Counted from the first letter of the stretch, positions 1-9,719 are shown. The stretch: DNA of 64,000 nucleotides from Sulfitobacter albidus (GCF_018200035.1 NZ_CP073581.1:2228501-2292500), one strand, 5' to 3'. Notes: generated from the sequence alone by a model not told the origin. Program-made: numbers and translations.

Positions 1-538
1 ACGGATCAAAAGAGGCCTGCCGCCACTCCGTCAACTCGCAGTATTTCAGATGGCAGATCTGCACGGCGCATTGCAGCTCGAAAATCTGTGTGTCGCTCAA
101 ATCCGGGGCCGGTCCGCCGAAGCCAAGCCCGACATAGGCGTTGCGCATCCCCGGCCCATAGGCGCACATCGCCAGCCCGTCTCCCAGCCCGCTGCTGCTC
201 AGCTCTTGCAGATAGGCAAGCTGCGCCGGGGTCAGCGCCTCGAGATCGGCGGCTCTGGACCACAGGAACGGGCGCCCCACGCGGGCCGCAAGCTGCGGGA
301 TCGGGTCAACTTTCGACAGGTTGTCACCGATGTAATGACAGACCCAATCCTGCGGAAATCCGTCGGCGACGATACCCAGATGGTCCGACCCGGGCCGCTG
401 CGCATCATTGCTGTGGTAGCTCACCATCTTGATACCCTGAGCGTGCAGATAGGTCAGCGCCGCCTGCCAAAGCACGCTGACGCGCGTACAGCCCTGGCAC
501 TGCGCCACGAAGAACGCAAAAGATCCCGATGTCTCCAT
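1..538 (-). CDS. LuxR-type autoinducer-binding regulator (3' part outside window)
   Basis: Reads leftwards from an ATG at 538 and runs open off the window edge, giving 179 codons of an autoinducer-binding domain. All six residues almost invariant in TraR/LuxR ligand pockets are present with one constant offset from TraR numbering: W65, Y69, D78, P79, W93 and G121. The family senses N-acyl-homoserine lactones and controls transcription through a C-terminal GerE-type helix-turn-helix, which should lie just beyond position 1. No luxI-like synthase gene is visible in the window, so it may be a solo receptor or its partner may lie to the left. It is transcribed divergently from the beta-oxidation regulator, with about 260 bp between them. 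The domain call is secure; the ligand is unknown. Confidence 0.9.
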   Translation of the reverse strand, partial: METSGSFAFFVAQCQGCTRVSVLWQAALTYLHAQGIKMVSYHSNDAQRPGSDHLGIVADGFPQDWVCHYIGDNLSKVDPIPQLAARVGRPFLWSRAADLEALTPAQLAYLQELSSSGLGDGLAMCAYGPGMRNAYVGLGFGGPAPDLSDTQIFELQCAVQICHLKYCELTEWRQASFDP

Positions 539-667
539 TTCTACAGCCTAGCATCCCCGCCCAATCTGGCAAAGCGGCGAAAAACGGCGCAGTTCACCGG
601 CGCAAAAGTGCATAAAATCGCCACCGCCATCGGTGCCGGACGCCTTTGACTTCACAAATGACACAAG

Positions 668-731
668 TTGACGTTACGTCCCTCAAGGTAACTCTGGAAC
701 GTGACGTTAGGTCTTACTACGTCAACGTCAT
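668..731. promoter_or_regulatory. Repeated GACGTT sites upstream of merR
   Basis: Three related 11-mers lie in this stretch: GACGTTACGTC at 670-680 (palindromic about its central T), GACGTTAGGTC at 703-713, and GACGTTGACGT on the minus strand at 719-729. They lie 66 to 127 bp upstream of the MerR start codon. ACGT-centred dyads are typical of MerR regulators of acyl-CoA catabolism (LiuR type), so an autoregulatory operator is plausible. A TTGACG at 668-673 could be a -35 box, but I see no convincing -10. Confidence 0.4.
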
Positions 732-796
732 CGAATAGGATACACCAGCCCGCAGAGCGCCCCTGCCACCGGGCCCAGATGAGACGAGACACCGTG

Positions 797-1195
797 ATGA
801 GTACCGACACACTGACGATCCGGGAGATGTGCGACACCTATGATGTCACGCCGCGCACCCTGCGATTCTATGAGGCCAAGGAACTGCTGTTTCCCCAGCG
901 CATCGGCCAGAAGCGCCTGTTTACCAAACGCGACCGCGCCCGGCTCAAGCTGATCCTGCGCGGCAAGCGCTTTGGCTTCTCGCTCGAAGAGATCCGCCAG
1001 CTGCTCGATCTTTACTACAAGGGCGACGGCCAGTTGAGCCAGCTTGAGAAAAGCTATGAGCTGGCGTGCAAGCGCCTCGACGATCTGCTGGCCCAGCGCG
1101 ACGAGCTGGAAGGCGCGATCACCGATCTGCGCGACCAGCTGAAATGGGGCGAGCGCATGATCGCTTCGCTCCGCCAACCCCGCAAAGCGGGCTGA
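797..1195 (+). CDS. MerR-family transcriptional regulator of the beta-oxidation operon
   Basis: 132 aa. The N-terminal winged helix begins with [20 protein letters not shown], the usual MerR recognition helix and wing, and is followed by a long dimerisation coiled coil (about residues 75-125) ending in [10 protein letters not shown]. There is no cysteine cluster at the C-terminus, so it is not a metal sensor. Family members of this size next to acyl-CoA dehydrogenase genes (LiuR-like) respond to acyl-CoA or branched-chain intermediates. The start ATG at 797 was chosen because it gives the canonical MerR N-terminus; a GTG lies one codon upstream. It is followed after 64 nt by the acyl-CoA dehydrogenase gene on the same strand, so it probably heads and controls that operon. 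Confidence 0.88.
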   Translation: MSTDTLTIREMCDTYDVTPRTLRFYEAKELLFPQRIGQKRLFTKRDRARLKLILRGKRFGFSLEEIRQLLDLYYKGDGQLSQLEKSYELACKRLDDLLAQRDELEGAITDLRDQLKWGERMIASLRQPRKAG

Positions 1196-1259
1196 AGAAT
1201 TCTCGGCACGGTCCGGACCGCGGGCCGCGCCACCCAACACGCCTTTAGGGAGAAACCAA

Positions 1260-3041
1260 ATGCCAACGTACACAGCCCCCACAAAAGACATGCAGTTCGT
1301 CCTTCATGACGTGCTGAAAGTCACCGAAGCCAAGATCCCCGGCTACGAGGATCTTGAGCCCGATTTCACCTCCGCCATCCTCGAAGAAGCGGGCAAGCTG
1401 ACCTCCGAAGTGCTCGCGCCCCTGAACGCCGTTGGCGACAAGGAAGGCTGCCGTCTGGAGAATGGCGTCGTCTACACGCCCACCGGTTTCAAGGCCGCGT
1501 TCGATCAGGTCCGCGAAGGCGGCTGGACCGGCCTCGACATGCCCGAGCAATATGGCGGTCAGGGCATGCCCTACGTCATGGGCACCGCCGTGGGCGAGAT
1601 GTTCTCGGCCGCGAACCAGGCGTTCACCATGTATCAGGGCCTGACCCATGGTGCGGCCTCCGCGATCCTGGCCCACGGTACCGACGCGCAAAAAGACACC
1701 TACCTGCCCAAGATGACGTCCTGCGAATGGACCGGCACGATGAACCTGACGGAGCCCCACTGCGGCACCGATCTGGGCCTGATGCGCACCAAGGCGGCCC
1801 CGCAGGACGACGGCAGCTACAAGATCACCGGGCAGAAAATCTTCATCTCCTCGGGTGAGCACGACATGGCCGACAACATCATCCATCTGGTGCTGGCCAA
1901 GATCGAAGGCGGCCCCGAAGGCATCAAGGGTGTGTCGCTCTTCATCGTGCCCAAGTTCATCGTGAACGAGGATGGCAGCCTTGGCGCGCGCAACGGCGTC
2001 TCCGTCGGCTCGATCGAAGAGAAGATGGGCATCCACGGCAACTCCACCTGCGTAATGAACTACGACGACGCGACGGGCTATCTGCTCGGGACCGAGCACA
2101 AGGGCATGCGCGCGATGTTCACCATGATGAACGAAGCCCGCCTTGGCGTCGGCATGCAGGGTCTGGCACAGGCCGATGTGGCCTATCAGAACGCGCTGGC
2201 CTACGCCCACGACCGGCTTCAGGGCCGCGCCGTGACCGGGTCCGAGCATCCCGACAAACCCGCCGATCCGCTGATCGTGCACCCCGATATCCGCCGCTCG
2301 CTGATGGATCAGAAAAGCTTTGCTGAGGGCGCGCGCGCGTTTATCCTCTGGGGGGCCACGATGATCGACGCGGCCCACCGCTCCGAGGACAAGGATGCCG
2401 ACGGCCTCGTGTCGCTGCTGACGCCCGTGATCAAGGGCTTCCTGACCGACGTCGGCTACGACATGACCGTCAAGGCGCAGCAGGTCTACGGTGGCCACGG
2501 CTACATCGAGGAATGGGGCATGTCGCAGTTCACCCGCGACGCGCGCATCGCGATGATCTACGAGGGCGCCAACGGCGTTCAGGCGCTGGATCTGGTGGGC
2601 CGCAAGCTGGCGCAGGACGGCGGCAAGCACGTGATGGCCTTCTTCGACCTGGTGAAATCCTTCTGCAAGGACAACGCCGATCTGAACGAGGAGTACGCAC
2701 GTGATTTCATCGAGCCGCTGAAAGCAGCGTCGAAGGATCTGCAGGCGGCGGGGATGTATTTCATGCAGAACGGCATGAAAAACCCCAACAACGCGCTCGC
2801 GGGCTCCAACGACTTCATGCACATGTTCGGCCACGTCTGCCTTGGCCTGATGTGGGCGATGATGGGCAAGGCCTCGACCGAGGCGCTGGCGAACGGCACC
2901 TCCGACGCCACGTTCCACGAGACAAAACTGGCGACAGGCCGCTACTATATGGCACGCCAACTGCCCGCCACAGCGCTGCACCTCACACGCATCCAGTCCG
3001 GTGCCGACACTGTGATGGCGCTGGACGCGGCGAACTTCTAA
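1260..3041 (+). CDS. Long-form acyl-CoA dehydrogenase (FadE/DmdC-like)
   Basis: 593 aa flavoprotein, the usual size of the long acyl-CoA dehydrogenases with an extra C-terminal domain. It should catalyse FAD-dependent alpha,beta-dehydrogenation of an acyl-CoA. The FAD/substrate segment [13 protein letters not shown] is at about residue 162, and the catalytic base is expected to be E435 in IYEGANG, the medium-chain-type position. A C-terminal helical extension follows to residue 593. Preceded by TAGGGAGAA as ribosome binding site. The same subfamily includes roseobacter DmdC enzymes (methylmercaptopropionyl-CoA dehydrogenase), but here the neighbours are thiolase and FadB, so straight-chain beta-oxidation is the likelier role. 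Family certain, chain-length preference not readable. Confidence 0.93.
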   Translation: MPTYTAPTKDMQFVLHDVLKVTEAKIPGYEDLEPDFTSAILEEAGKLTSEVLAPLNAVGDKEGCRLENGVVYTPTGFKAAFDQVREGGWTGLDMPEQYGGQGMPYVMGTAVGEMFSAANQAFTMYQGLTHGAASAILAHGTDAQKDTYLPKMTSCEWTGTMNLTEPHCGTDLGLMRTKAAPQDDGSYKITGQKIFISSGEHDMADNIIHLVLAKIEGGPEGIKGVSLFIVPKFIVNEDGSLGARNGVSVGSIEEKMGIHGNSTCVMNYDDATGYLLGTEHKGMRAMFTMMNEARLGVGMQGLAQADVAYQNALAYAHDRLQGRAVTGSEHPDKPADPLIVHPDIRRSLMDQKSFAEGARAFILWGATMIDAAHRSEDKDADGLVSLLTPVIKGFLTDVGYDMTVKAQQVYGGHGYIEEWGMSQFTRDARIAMIYEGANGVQALDLVGRKLAQDGGKHVMAFFDLVKSFCKDNADLNEEYARDFIEPLKAASKDLQAAGMYFMQNGMKNPNNALAGSNDFMHMFGHVCLGLMWAMMGKASTEALANGTSDATFHETKLATGRYYMARQLPATALHLTRIQSGADTVMALDAANF

Positions 3042-3092
3042 ACTGGCCTCGGGGCGGGTATATCCTCCCGCCCCTGCCCTGCCGGAGAGACA

Positions 3093-3305
3093 ATGCCAAA
3101 ACGCTTTCGCCTGACCCGCCGCTTTCCCGTCGCCATGACGGAAGACGGCTACCGCCGCCTCAAGAAATTCGCGGCCGACGCGGGGTTGGACGAGGGCGAA
3201 GCCTTGTCGTTTCTCTTTGAGAACTTCAATTCCGTGATGAACGAAGAAAACCTGACCGCACGGCTCAGGCTCTTCAACGCCGAAATCGACGACCGTAAAC
3301 GCTAG
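3093..3305 (+). CDS. Small basic protein of unknown function (70 aa)
   Basis: 70 aa, starting at an ATG preceded by GGAGAG. Sequence is rich in Arg/Lys near the N-terminus (MPKRFRLTRRFP), followed by two predicted helices (residues 16-35 and 38-60). The arrangement of a short strand and two helices is reminiscent of small ribbon-helix-helix DNA-binding proteins, but I cannot assign a family. It sits between two acyl-CoA dehydrogenase genes with short spacers on both sides (51 and 13 nt), so it is probably co-transcribed with the beta-oxidation operon. Length, ribosome binding site and codon use support a real gene. Confidence 0.7.
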   Translation: MPKRFRLTRRFPVAMTEDGYRRLKKFAADAGLDEGEALSFLFENFNSVMNEENLTARLRLFNAEIDDRKR

Positions 3306-3318
3306 GGGGTAGCCAGCC

Positions 3319-4476
3319 GTGAGAGATTTCGCACCAACGACGTCGACATGGATGACAGACGAGCACCGGATGCTCGCCGACATGACGGCGAATTTCATCA
3401 ACACCGAATGGGCCCCGCGGTTCGAGAAGTGGCGCAAACAGTCCGAAATGGACCGCGGCACTTGGAATGAGGCGGCAGAGCTGGGCCTGCTCTGCCCTTC
3501 AATCCCCGAGGAATACGGCGGCACGGGCGGTGATTTTGGCCATGAGGCCGCGATCCTGATCGAGGCCGCACGCGCCAATCTCGCCAGCTGGGGCGTGGGC
3601 ATTCACTCCGGGATCGTGGCGCATTACGTGCTGGCCTACGGGACCGAAGAGCAAAAACAGCGCTGGCTGCCCCGGATGATCTCGGGGGAGATGGTCGGCG
3701 CGCTGGCGATGACCGAACCCTCCACCGGGTCGGACGTGCAGGCGATTAAAACCCGGGCACTGCGCGATGGCAACGCCTACCGTCTGTCGGGCCAAAAGAC
3801 GTTCATCACGAACGGCCAGCACGCCGAGTTGATCATCGTCGCCGCCAAAACCGACCCGAAAGAGGGCGCCAAGGGCGTGAGCCTCGTGGTGCTCGAGACC
3901 GAGGGGGCGGCGGGCTTCCAGCGTGGTCGCAACCTCGAGAAAATCGGCAAACACGCCTCCGACACGTCTGAGCTGTTCTTTGACAACGTCGAAATCCCGC
4001 CAGAAAATATCCTGGGCGGCGAAGAAGGGCGCGGTTTTTACCAGATGATGCAGCAGCTTCCCCAAGAACGCCTTATCATCGCTTGCGAAGCGGTGGGCGC
4101 CATGGAAGGCGCTGTGGCGCGCACGATCGCCTACTGCCAGGAACGCGAAGCCTTCGGCGGCCCGCTCACCCAATTCCAGAATACCCGCTTTCAACTGGCC
4201 GAATGCAAGACGAAAACCGTCGTGGCGCGCGCGTTCCTTGACCAATGCATCGCGGAGCATCTGCGCGGTGAGCTTACCGTTGATCGTGCGGCGATGGCGA
4301 AATACTGGCTCACGGACACCCAAGGAGAGGTTCTCGACGCCTGCCTACAATTGCACGGCGGTTACGGCTTCATGCAGGAATATGCCATCGGCGAGATGTG
4401 GACAGACGCCCGGGTGCAGCGCATCTACGGCGGCACCAATGAGATCATGAAGGAGCTGATTGCGCGCAATCTCTGA
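3319..4476 (+). CDS. Acyl-CoA dehydrogenase (isovaleryl/long-chain type)
   Basis: 385 aa if the GTG at 3319 is used (AGGGGG lies 8 nt upstream); an ATG at 3352 is an alternative and would remove 11 residues. Standard three-domain acyl-CoA dehydrogenase: the [11 protein letters not shown] flavin/substrate motif near residue 134, QKTFITNG near 156, and C-terminal [18 protein letters not shown]. The usual MCAD-position glutamate is replaced (YGGT), so the base is probably E250 in PQERL, as in isovaleryl-CoA and long-chain dehydrogenases. It complements the long-form enzyme encoded upstream, suggesting the operon handles more than one acyl class. Substrate is not determinable from sequence. Confidence 0.9.
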   Translation: MRDFAPTTSTWMTDEHRMLADMTANFINTEWAPRFEKWRKQSEMDRGTWNEAAELGLLCPSIPEEYGGTGGDFGHEAAILIEAARANLASWGVGIHSGIVAHYVLAYGTEEQKQRWLPRMISGEMVGALAMTEPSTGSDVQAIKTRALRDGNAYRLSGQKTFITNGQHAELIIVAAKTDPKEGAKGVSLVVLETEGAAGFQRGRNLEKIGKHASDTSELFFDNVEIPPENILGGEEGRGFYQMMQQLPQERLIIACEAVGAMEGAVARTIAYCQEREAFGGPLTQFQNTRFQLAECKTKTVVARAFLDQCIAEHLRGELTVDRAAMAKYWLTDTQGEVLDACLQLHGGYGFMQEYAIGEMWTDARVQRIYGGTNEIMKELIARNL

Positions 4477-4503
4477 TCGCGAGATCGCGGATAGGTCGGG
4501 ATT

Positions 4504-4590
4504 TTAGGTATTTGGAAAAGGGTGCAGGGGCAAAGCCGCACGCCCTTTCTCGCACCGCCCCCCTGCCTGCACCCTTTCAAAAATACCTAA
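4504..4590. repeat. Inverted repeat of a 25-nt dispersed element
   Basis: Arms at 4504-4528 and 4566-4590 are inverted copies of each other with 22 of 25 positions matching, separated by 37 nt. The right arm (starts CCTGCACCCTTTC, ends ATACCTAA) is identical over all 25 nt to a single copy at 15440-15464. The element lies between the acyl-CoA dehydrogenase and the GST gene. Dispersed intergenic location and inverted pairing suggest a REP-like unit or a transcript-stabilising hairpin rather than a gene. Confidence 0.75.
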
Positions 4591-4634
4591 AGCACGCCAT
4601 CGGCGCGCGCGACGCCAACCATCGGGAGACAACC

Positions 4635-5273
4635 ATGACGATCAAATTGCATTGCTTCGGCGAAAGCGGCCATTCCTACAAAGCCGCACTTGCCCTCGAG
4701 CTTTCCGGCCTCGATTGGGAGCCTGTAAAGATCGATTTCTTTGGTGGCGAAGGCCGTACGGCGCAATTTCGCGAGGGGCTCAACGTCATGGGTGAGGCGC
4801 CCGTGATGATCGACGGCGCCGTCAAACTGACGCAATCTGGTGTGATCCAGGATTATATCTCGGAGAAATCCGGCAAGTTCGGCGGGTGTGATGCAGCTGA
4901 GCGCCGGGAAATCCTGCGCTGGATCCTGTGGGACAATCACAAACTCAGCTCAATGGCCGGTGTGACCCGCTTCCTGATGAACTTCCTGCCGGAGGACAAG
5001 CAACCCAAAGAGGTGATCGCGTTCAATCAGGGGCGCCTTGCTGGCACCTATGCCGTGCTGGATGCGCATCTTGCGGGGCGTGACTGGATCGTCGGCGATG
5101 GCATCACAAACGCCGATCTGACCTGTTGCGGGTATCTCTACTACCCCGAACCTTTCGGCTTTGACCGCCGCGAATTTCCCAACATCGACGCGTGGCTCAC
5201 GCGTTTGTCCGACACACCGGGGTGGAAAGCCCCCTATGACCTGATGCCCGGCTCCCCTGCGGACCGGGCCTGA
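4635..5273 (+). CDS. Glutathione S-transferase-family protein
   Basis: 212 aa. Thioredoxin-fold N-domain (residues 1-80) opens MTIKLHCFGESGHSYKAALA, with a Ser/Tyr pair in the position that usually activates glutathione, and ends with TQSGVIQDY, the gamma-glutamyl-binding turn (usually ESxAI). The alpha-helical C-domain contains GRDWIVGDGITNADLTCCGY, the conserved N-capping box region. Start ATG at 4635 follows GGGAGA. It lies inside the beta-oxidation operon 22 nt before thiolase, suggesting a role in detoxifying or isomerising reactive acyl intermediates; that role is inferred from context only. Confidence 0.87.
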   Translation: MTIKLHCFGESGHSYKAALALELSGLDWEPVKIDFFGGEGRTAQFREGLNVMGEAPVMIDGAVKLTQSGVIQDYISEKSGKFGGCDAAERREILRWILWDNHKLSSMAGVTRFLMNFLPEDKQPKEVIAFNQGRLAGTYAVLDAHLAGRDWIVGDGITNADLTCCGYLYYPEPFGFDRREFPNIDAWLTRLSDTPGWKAPYDLMPGSPADRA

Positions 5274-5295
5274 AACAGACCAACGGAGTATTCCC

Positions 5296-6506
5296 ATGAC
5301 CGAAGCCTATATCTACGACGCGCTGCGCACCCCGCGCGGCAAGGGCCGCAAGGACGGTGCACTGCACGAAGTGACCGCGCTGCGCCTGTCGGCACTGACG
5401 CTCAACGCGCTCAAGGAGCGCAACAACCTCGAAGGGCACGCCGTCGAGGACGTGATCTGGGGCAATGTCACGCAAGTGATGGAACAGGGTGGCTGTCTGG
5501 CGCGCTCCGCCGTTTTGGCCTCTGATCTGGATGAGCGGATCCCCGGTCTTGCCATCAACCGCTTCTGTGCCTCGGGCATGGAGGCCGTGAACCTGGCCGC
5601 CAATCAGGTCAAGGGCGGTGCCGGCATGGCCTATATCGCCGGCGGCGTCGAAATGATGGGCCGCGTGGCGATGGGCAGCGACGGGGCGGCAATCGCCGCA
5701 GATCCCTCCATAGCGATGGAGCAGTATTTCGTCCCCAAGGCATCTCCGCCGACATCATCGCGACCGAATACGGTTTCACCCGCGACGAGGCCGACCAGCT
5801 TGCCGTTGCCTCCCAGCAGCGCGCGCAACGGGCCTGGGACGAGGGGCGTTTTGCCAAATCCGTCATCACCGTGCGCGATCAGAACGGTCTCGATATCCTC
5901 AGCCACGACGAGTACATGCGCCCGCAGACCGACATGCAGTCATTGGGCTCGCTGAACCCCGCGTTCCAGCAGATGGGCGAGGTCATGCCGGGCTTCGACA
6001 AGGTCGCGCTGCTGAAGTACCCGCATCTGGAAAAGATCAACCACATCCACCATGCGGGCAACTCCAGCGGCATCGTCGACGGCTCCGCCGCCGTGCTCAT
6101 CGGCAACAAGGAGTTCGGCGAGAAATACGGGCTCAAACCCCGCGCGCGCATCCGCTCGACCGCCAAGATCGGGACCGACCCCACGATCATGCTGACCGGC
6201 CCCGTGCCCGTCACCGAAAAGATCCTTGCCGACAGCGGCATGACCATCGGCGACATCGACCTTTTCGAGGTCAACGAGGCCTTTGCCTCCGTCGTGATGC
6301 GGTTCATGCAGGCGTTCGACGTCGATCACGACAAGGTCAACGTCAACGGCGGCTCCATCGCGATGGGCCACCCGCTGGGGGCCACCGGGGCGATCATCAT
6401 CGGCACGCTGCTCGATGAGTTGGAGCGCGCGGACAAGGAAGTCGGCCTTGCCACGCTGTGCATCGCCTCGGGCATGGGAGCGGCCACCATCATCGAGCGG
6501 GTGTAG
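5296..6506 (+). CDS. fadA: Acetyl-CoA C-acyltransferase (thiolase), frameshifted in this sequence
   Basis: Thiolase of the fatty-acid degradation cycle: cleaves 3-oxoacyl-CoA with CoA. The acyl-accepting Cys lies in [12 protein letters not shown] (about residue 90), the catalytic His in [14 protein letters not shown] and the second Cys in CIASGMGAA. The first frame runs from 5296 to about 5740, then the correct frame continues from there to 6506. At 5731-5741 the sequence reads GTCCCCAAGGC; one more G would give VPKGIS and rejoin the frames, restoring a normal 403-aa protein. The break matches nine others in this window and is most likely a sequencing error. Directly upstream of the NTF2-like genes and FadB. 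Confidence 0.88.
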
Positions 6507-6511
6507 AGCGC

Positions 6512-6954
6512 GTGCGGCAGGTGAACGGAAAAACGGCGAGAGAGATTTCGCAATCCTTGCTCGAGTTGACGGCGCAAGCCCTGCTCGGCAATGATTTCCA
6601 CGCTTTCGAGCCGCATTTTCACCTGCCCCACCGGATCGAGACCGCCGAGAGCAAACGGACCCTGCGCACCCGCGATGACCTGCTCGCCGTCTTTGTGCAG
6701 GTTGCTGCGGATTACAAGCGCCGGGGGTGACCACGTTGGTACGCATCACCGAGGTCGCGGAATTCCGCAGCGACACGCGGATCGAAGCGACCCACATGAC
6801 GCATATGATGGCGGGGGATCTGCGGGTGAACGACCCGTTCCCGAACTTCTCGGTGCTTGAATTCATCTCCGGCCGTTGGCGGATCGCGTCGAGCCAATAC
6901 GCCGTCGATGCCCGCAGCCACGTGGACCGGGCCATCAACATGTTGCCGCGATGA
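6512..6954 (+). CDS. NTF2/SnoaL-like protein, first of a tandem pair (frameshifted)
   Basis: Two overlapping reading frames (to 6730 and from 6727) join into one 147-aa protein if one G is added to the five-G run at 6723-6727. The joined protein aligns along its whole length with the product of the next gene: a helix with [10 protein letters not shown], a proline-histidine turn (LPHR), then strands ending [11 protein letters not shown]. This supports one gene rather than two. Start is GTG at 6512 or 6521, just after the thiolase stop. NTF2-like folds serve as small enzymes or ligand-binding proteins; no catalytic residue is obvious. Function unknown, perhaps an accessory to the beta-oxidation complex. 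Confidence 0.65.
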
Positions 6955-7415
6955 ACGATGCCTTCGGAGGAACAGAGCAAGCCATGGCGATCTATCAGGA
7001 CCTGCTGGACCGCATTTCGGACAGCTACAAGCGCCGCGATTTCAGCGCCTTCGCGCAGATGGTTGCGGTGCCGCATGCGGTGCGCAGCTTTGGTCCGACC
7101 GCCTGGATCGAGGATCGTACGCAGCTGCGCGCATTGTTCGACGATATCTGCACCCATCAGGCGGCCAACGCCATCACCGACTACGACAGGCACTGTCTGG
7201 CCGCACGCTTCACCGCCGAGGATACGATCGACGGCACGCATGAGACACGGATGCTGCGGGGCGCGCAGATCGCGCAGGACCCCTATCCGGTGCGCTCTGT
7301 CCTGCGCCGGATCAACGGGGTCTGGTGGGTGACCGAATCCGACAACGCAATCGAGCCCGACGCAGGGTTGGGGGCGGTCCTGAGCCGCCGCGCCACCCCG
7401 CAAAATCAAGAGTAA
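6951..7415 (+). CDS. NTF2/SnoaL-like protein, second of a tandem pair
   Basis: 154 aa from the ATG at 6951, which overlaps the stop of the previous gene as ATGA, implying translational coupling; an in-frame ATG at 6984 with GGAGG upstream is an alternative. Helical N-terminus with YKRRDFSAFAQ, then VPHAVR and a closing strand segment INGVWWVTES. It is a paralogue of the preceding gene product, so the pair arose by tandem duplication. It lies 46 nt before the fadB ribosome binding region. The cone-shaped NTF2 fold is inferred from the pattern of helix, proline-histidine turn and terminal strands; no function can be assigned. Confidence 0.72.
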   Translation: MNDAFGGTEQAMAIYQDLLDRISDSYKRRDFSAFAQMVAVPHAVRSFGPTAWIEDRTQLRALFDDICTHQAANAITDYDRHCLAARFTAEDTIDGTHETRMLRGAQIAQDPYPVRSVLRRINGVWWVTESDNAIEPDAGLGAVLSRRATPQNQE

Positions 7416-7461
7416 CGGTGCGCCCGCGCACCCCAAGCGACACGCAAACAAGGGATCAACA

Positions 7462-9666
7462 ATGACCGATTTCACCATGAGCACCGATGCCGAGGGCATC
7501 GCCACCATCGTCTGGGACGTCGAAGACAAATCGATGAACGTGATGAGTATCAACGGCCTCGAAGAGCTGGACGCGCTGACCGATCAGGCGCTGGCCGATG
7601 ACGCCGTCAAGGGCATCATCATCACCTCCGGCAAGGACGGATCCTTTGCCGGTGGGATGGACCTGAACCTGCTGGCCAAGATGAAGGCGGATGCGGGCGA
7701 TGATCCGGCCAAGGGGCTCTTCGAGGGCACGATGAAGATGCACGCGCTGCTGCGCAAGATCGAGCGGGCGGGCATGGATCCAAAGACCAACAAGGGCGGC
7801 AAACCCGTCGCAGCCGTGCTGCCCGGCACCGCCGCGGGCATCGGGCTTGAATTGCCGCTGGCGACGCACCGCACCTTTGTCGCCGACAACCCCAAGGCCC
7901 GCATCGGCCTGCCCGAAATTCAGGTCGGCATCTTCCCCGGCGCCGGCGGCACCACGCGTCTGGTGCGCAAGCTGGGCGCGATGGCCGCCTCCCCGCTGCT
8001 GCTGGAGGGCAAAATGCTCGCCCCCGCCGCCGCGCAAAAGGCAGGGATCATCGACGAGGTCAGCGCCGATCCGATGGCCGACGCCCGCGCGTGGGTGCTG
8101 TCGGCCAAGGATGCCGATATCCTCAAGCCATGGGATGCGAAGGGCTATAAAATGCCCGGCGGCGCGCCCTACCACCCCGCCGGTTTCATGACCTTCGTGG
8201 GCGCCTCTGCCATGGTCAACGGCAAGACCAAAGGCGTCTACCCGGCGGCCAAGGCGCTGCTAAGCGCGGTCTACGAGGGCGCGCTTGTGCCCTTCGACAC
8301 CGCGCTGAAGATCGAGGCGCGCTGGTTCACCTCTGTCTTGATGAACCCCAGCTCTTCGGCCATGATCCGCTCGCTCTTCCTCAACAAGGAAGCGCTGGAA
8401 AAAGGCGCCGTGCGTCCCGAAGGCATCCCCGACCAGCGGGTCAAGAAATTGGGCGTGCTGGGTGCGGGCATGATGGGTGCGGGCATCGCGCTTGTGTCCG
8501 CGCAGGCGGGCATCGAGGTCGTGCTGGTCGACCGCGATCAGGAAGCCGCCGATCGCGGCAAGGCGTATTCCGAGGCGTTCATGGACAAGGGCATCGCCCG
8601 CAAGAAAGCCACGCCGGAGAAGAAGGAGGCGCTGCTGTCGCTCATCACTGCGACGCCCGATCTGGAACACCTCAAAGGCTGCGATCTGATCATCGAAGCG
8701 GTGTTCGAGGATACCGCCGTCAAGGCCGAGATGACCAAGAAGGTCGAAGCCGTGATCCCCGAGGACTGCATCTTTGCCTCCAATACCTCGACCCTGCCGA
8801 TCACCGAACTGGCAAAGGCGTCGAGCCGTCCCGATCAGTTCATCGGCATCCACTTCTTCTCGCCCGTCGAGCGGATGCTGCTGGTCGAGATCATCAAGGG
8901 TGACGGCACCGGCGACCGCGCCGTGGCCAAGGCGCTCGATTACGTGCGCCAGATCCGCAAGACGCCAATCGTGGTGAACGACGCGCGGTTCTTCTACGCC
9001 AACCGCTGCATCATCCCCTACGGCGGTGAAGCGAACCGCATGATCACCGAAGGGGTTGCGCCGTGGTACATCGACAACGCGGCGCAAATGCTGGGCTTCC
9101 CCGTGGGGCCGGTGCAGCTGGGCGATGAGACCTCGGTGGATCTGGCGACAAAGATCATGCGTGCCACCAAGGCGGCGATGGGCAACGCCTATCCGGCCTC
9201 CGAGGCCGACAACCTCATCGTCTGGCTCGAAGAGCAGGGCCGTCTGGGTCGCAAGACCAAGGCGGGCTATTTCGACTACGACGAGAAAGGCAAACGTCTG
9301 GGCTATTGGAAAGGCATGCAGGACAAGTACCCGCTGGCCGAAGAACAGCCCCCGCTGCAGGACGTGCAGGACCGGCTGATGTTCGTGCAGGTGCTGGAGG
9401 CCGTGCGCGCGCTGGAGGAAGGTGTGCTGATGGACATCCGCGAGGGCGACGTGGGCGCGATCCTCGGCTGGGGGTTTGCGCCATGGTCGGGCGGGCCCCT
9501 CTCATGGCTCGACATGATCGGCACGCCCTACGCGGCAGAGCGGTGTGACCAGCTCGAAGCGCAGTTTGGCGAGCGGTTCAAATGCCCCGACCTGCTGCGC
9601 GAAATGGCCGAGAAGAACCAGACATTCTACGGCCGCTTCGGGCCAGAGGCCTCCGCCGCCGCCTGA
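7462..9666 (+). CDS. fadB: FadB-type enoyl-CoA hydratase / 3-hydroxyacyl-CoA dehydrogenase
   Basis: 734-aa bifunctional protein. Residues 1-190 form the crotonase domain, with GLPEIQVGIFPGAGG carrying the catalytic glutamate at E152 (hydratase step). The NAD-binding Rossmann fold follows at about residue 332 (GVLGAGMMGAG), and the dehydrogenase catalytic His is H464 in GIHFFSPV. C-terminal dehydrogenase domains extend to the end. It converts 2-enoyl-CoA to 3-oxoacyl-CoA for the thiolase encoded 1 kb upstream, with which it presumably forms a complex. AGGGA precedes the ATG. It is the last gene of the operon and is followed by a terminator hairpin and a double-hairpin repeat. Confidence 0.95.
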   Translation: MTDFTMSTDAEGIATIVWDVEDKSMNVMSINGLEELDALTDQALADDAVKGIIITSGKDGSFAGGMDLNLLAKMKADAGDDPAKGLFEGTMKMHALLRKIERAGMDPKTNKGGKPVAAVLPGTAAGIGLELPLATHRTFVADNPKARIGLPEIQVGIFPGAGGTTRLVRKLGAMAASPLLLEGKMLAPAAAQKAGIIDEVSADPMADARAWVLSAKDADILKPWDAKGYKMPGGAPYHPAGFMTFVGASAMVNGKTKGVYPAAKALLSAVYEGALVPFDTALKIEARWFTSVLMNPSSSAMIRSLFLNKEALEKGAVRPEGIPDQRVKKLGVLGAGMMGAGIALVSAQAGIEVVLVDRDQEAADRGKAYSEAFMDKGIARKKATPEKKEALLSLITATPDLEHLKGCDLIIEAVFEDTAVKAEMTKKVEAVIPEDCIFASNTSTLPITELAKASSRPDQFIGIHFFSPVERMLLVEIIKGDGTGDRAVAKALDYVRQIRKTPIVVNDARFFYANRCIIPYGGEANRMITEGVAPWYIDNAAQMLGFPVGPVQLGDETSVDLATKIMRATKAAMGNAYPASEADNLIVWLEEQGRLGRKTKAGYFDYDEKGKRLGYWKGMQDKYPLAEEQPPLQDVQDRLMFVQVLEAVRALEEGVLMDIREGDVGAILGWGFAPWSGGPLSWLDMIGTPYAAERCDQLEAQFGERFKCPDLLREMAEKNQTFYGRFGPEASAAA

Positions 9667-9677
9667 TGCACATCCCC

Positions 9678-9704
9678 AAGGGGCGCTCTCGGGCGCTCCT
9701 TTTT
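9678..9704 (+). terminator. Terminator after fadB
   Basis: Hairpin with arms AAGGGGCGC and GCGCTCCTT (one G-T wobble) followed by TTTTT, 12 nt after the fadB stop. It ends the beta-oxidation operon. Confidence 0.7.
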
Positions 9705-9719
9705 CTATCCGCACCGGCG

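Noticed and set aside
5735..5745. Programmed ribosomal frameshifting in thiolase and the nine similar genes
   Set aside because: The sites share only a G/C run; there is no slippery heptamer plus pseudoknot pattern, and the functions (carB, lgt, ABC subunits) are not known to use it. Homopolymer error explains all ten.
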